Assembly: GCA_018389105.1 (NCBI GenBank)
Contig: JACATO010000052.1
Span: 2,046,001-2,110,000, forward strand
Direction: 5' to 3'
Length of the DNA stretch: 64,000 nt
From: Nautilus pompilius
Lineage: Eukaryota; Mollusca; Cephalopoda; Nautilida; Nautilidae
Position numbers and translations under genes: made by a program. How positions within the stretch are numbered: position 1 is the first letter of the stretch; each line of letters opens with the position of its first letter. Shown piece by piece: positions 63,506 through 64,000 of the stretch. The notes below the pieces were generated by a model. It was given only the letters and a program-made list of their open reading frames with translations. It did not search any database and was not told the origin of the DNA.

Positions 63506-64000
63506 TATTTGTGCTGACAGTTTGGTCAGCATAAAAAATAAGGATAGACATCGCAGTATTGTAAGAAAGGGGAAATAATTAACCTCATAAAAAGTTGCAC
63601 ATTGAAGAGCTTCCTGCTTAATTATCTGTCATGGAAGCAAGGTCAGGTACAGAACATGCAAGGTTTATGTTTACCTCTCGAATGTCTCGTTTTACATGAC
63701 TGTTTTAATTATCAGTTTTCTCAATTTTATTCCAGGGAATAAACAGATAAGGAAATTCAAGAAATTTTCAATACATTTTGACATAATTCAATGACCTTTC
63801 AAGGTTATTTGTGAATTCAATGACTTCTGAAGATTATGAAAGTATGGGGACACTGACAAAAGAGTATTACCACGGTATTCTGCAAAGACATGTAATCGTT
63901 TCTGGCAGTCACAGGGTTTGTTCTGCAACAAGATAATAACCCTATACACACTTCCAAATTACTTAGACATTATGTGGAGAACAAAGAAAAGCAAAGTGTC

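Larger units (their letters stand above)
57717..64000 (-). other. Dystrophin intron to window edge, no gene found
   Basis: AT-rich, with a possible SINE head at 60186-60265, a G run at 60287-60297 and a GC-rich repeat-like block at 63355-63505. No rod-domain exon of dystrophin was found on the minus strand, so the previous exon lies beyond 64000. Confidence 0.6.

Overview
The window is AT-rich animal nuclear DNA (homopolymer A/T runs, microsatellites, decayed transposons, split genes). No prokaryotic-style genes, CRISPR arrays, rRNA or intact tRNA genes were seen. The only securely identified host gene is DYSTROPHIN, on the minus strand. Two consecutive coding exons are visible (11780-11376, then 4749-4577). 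They encode the part of the rod that matches vertebrate spectrin-like repeats about R15-R17. The protein style, repeat content and large introns suggest an invertebrate, probably a lophotrochozoan such as a mollusc. The species is inferred and cannot be proved from this sequence.

Layout: 1-4576 is intron downstream of the second exon. 4577-4749 is an exon, 4750-11375 an intron, and 11376-11780 an exon. From 11781 to the window end (more than 52 kb) no further dystrophin rod exon was found, so this is one giant intron. It holds degraded Tc1/mariner and pogo/Tigger DNA transposons (about 17470-18170, 25122-25977, 32280-32500, 39376-41050, 44609-45561, 57440-57716), tRNA-derived SINE-like pieces, a palindromic MITE and many simple repeats.

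The most interesting signal inside the giant intron is a minus-strand block at 53530-52700. It has a TATA-like box, a possible 5' leader exon with a consensus donor, and an ATG in good context. The ATG opens a 37-codon exon encoding a short acidic N-terminus and one long hydrophobic segment, ending at a phase-0 donor. Two phase-0 continuations are possible. One is an 8.5-kb splice to a 49-codon terminal exon at 44187-44038, giving an 86-residue single-pass membrane protein nested in dystrophin. The other is the dystrophin exon at 11780, giving a short dystrophin with a membrane-anchored N-terminus. Neither is proved by the sequence alone, and neither is a family I recognise.

The transposons form two groups. 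The pogo/Tigger group comprises one short, nearly intact internally deleted copy with TA target duplication and matching inverted repeats, one long broken copy, one non-autonomous copy and one fragment. The Tc1/mariner group comprises three decayed transposases and one 87-bp palindrome.
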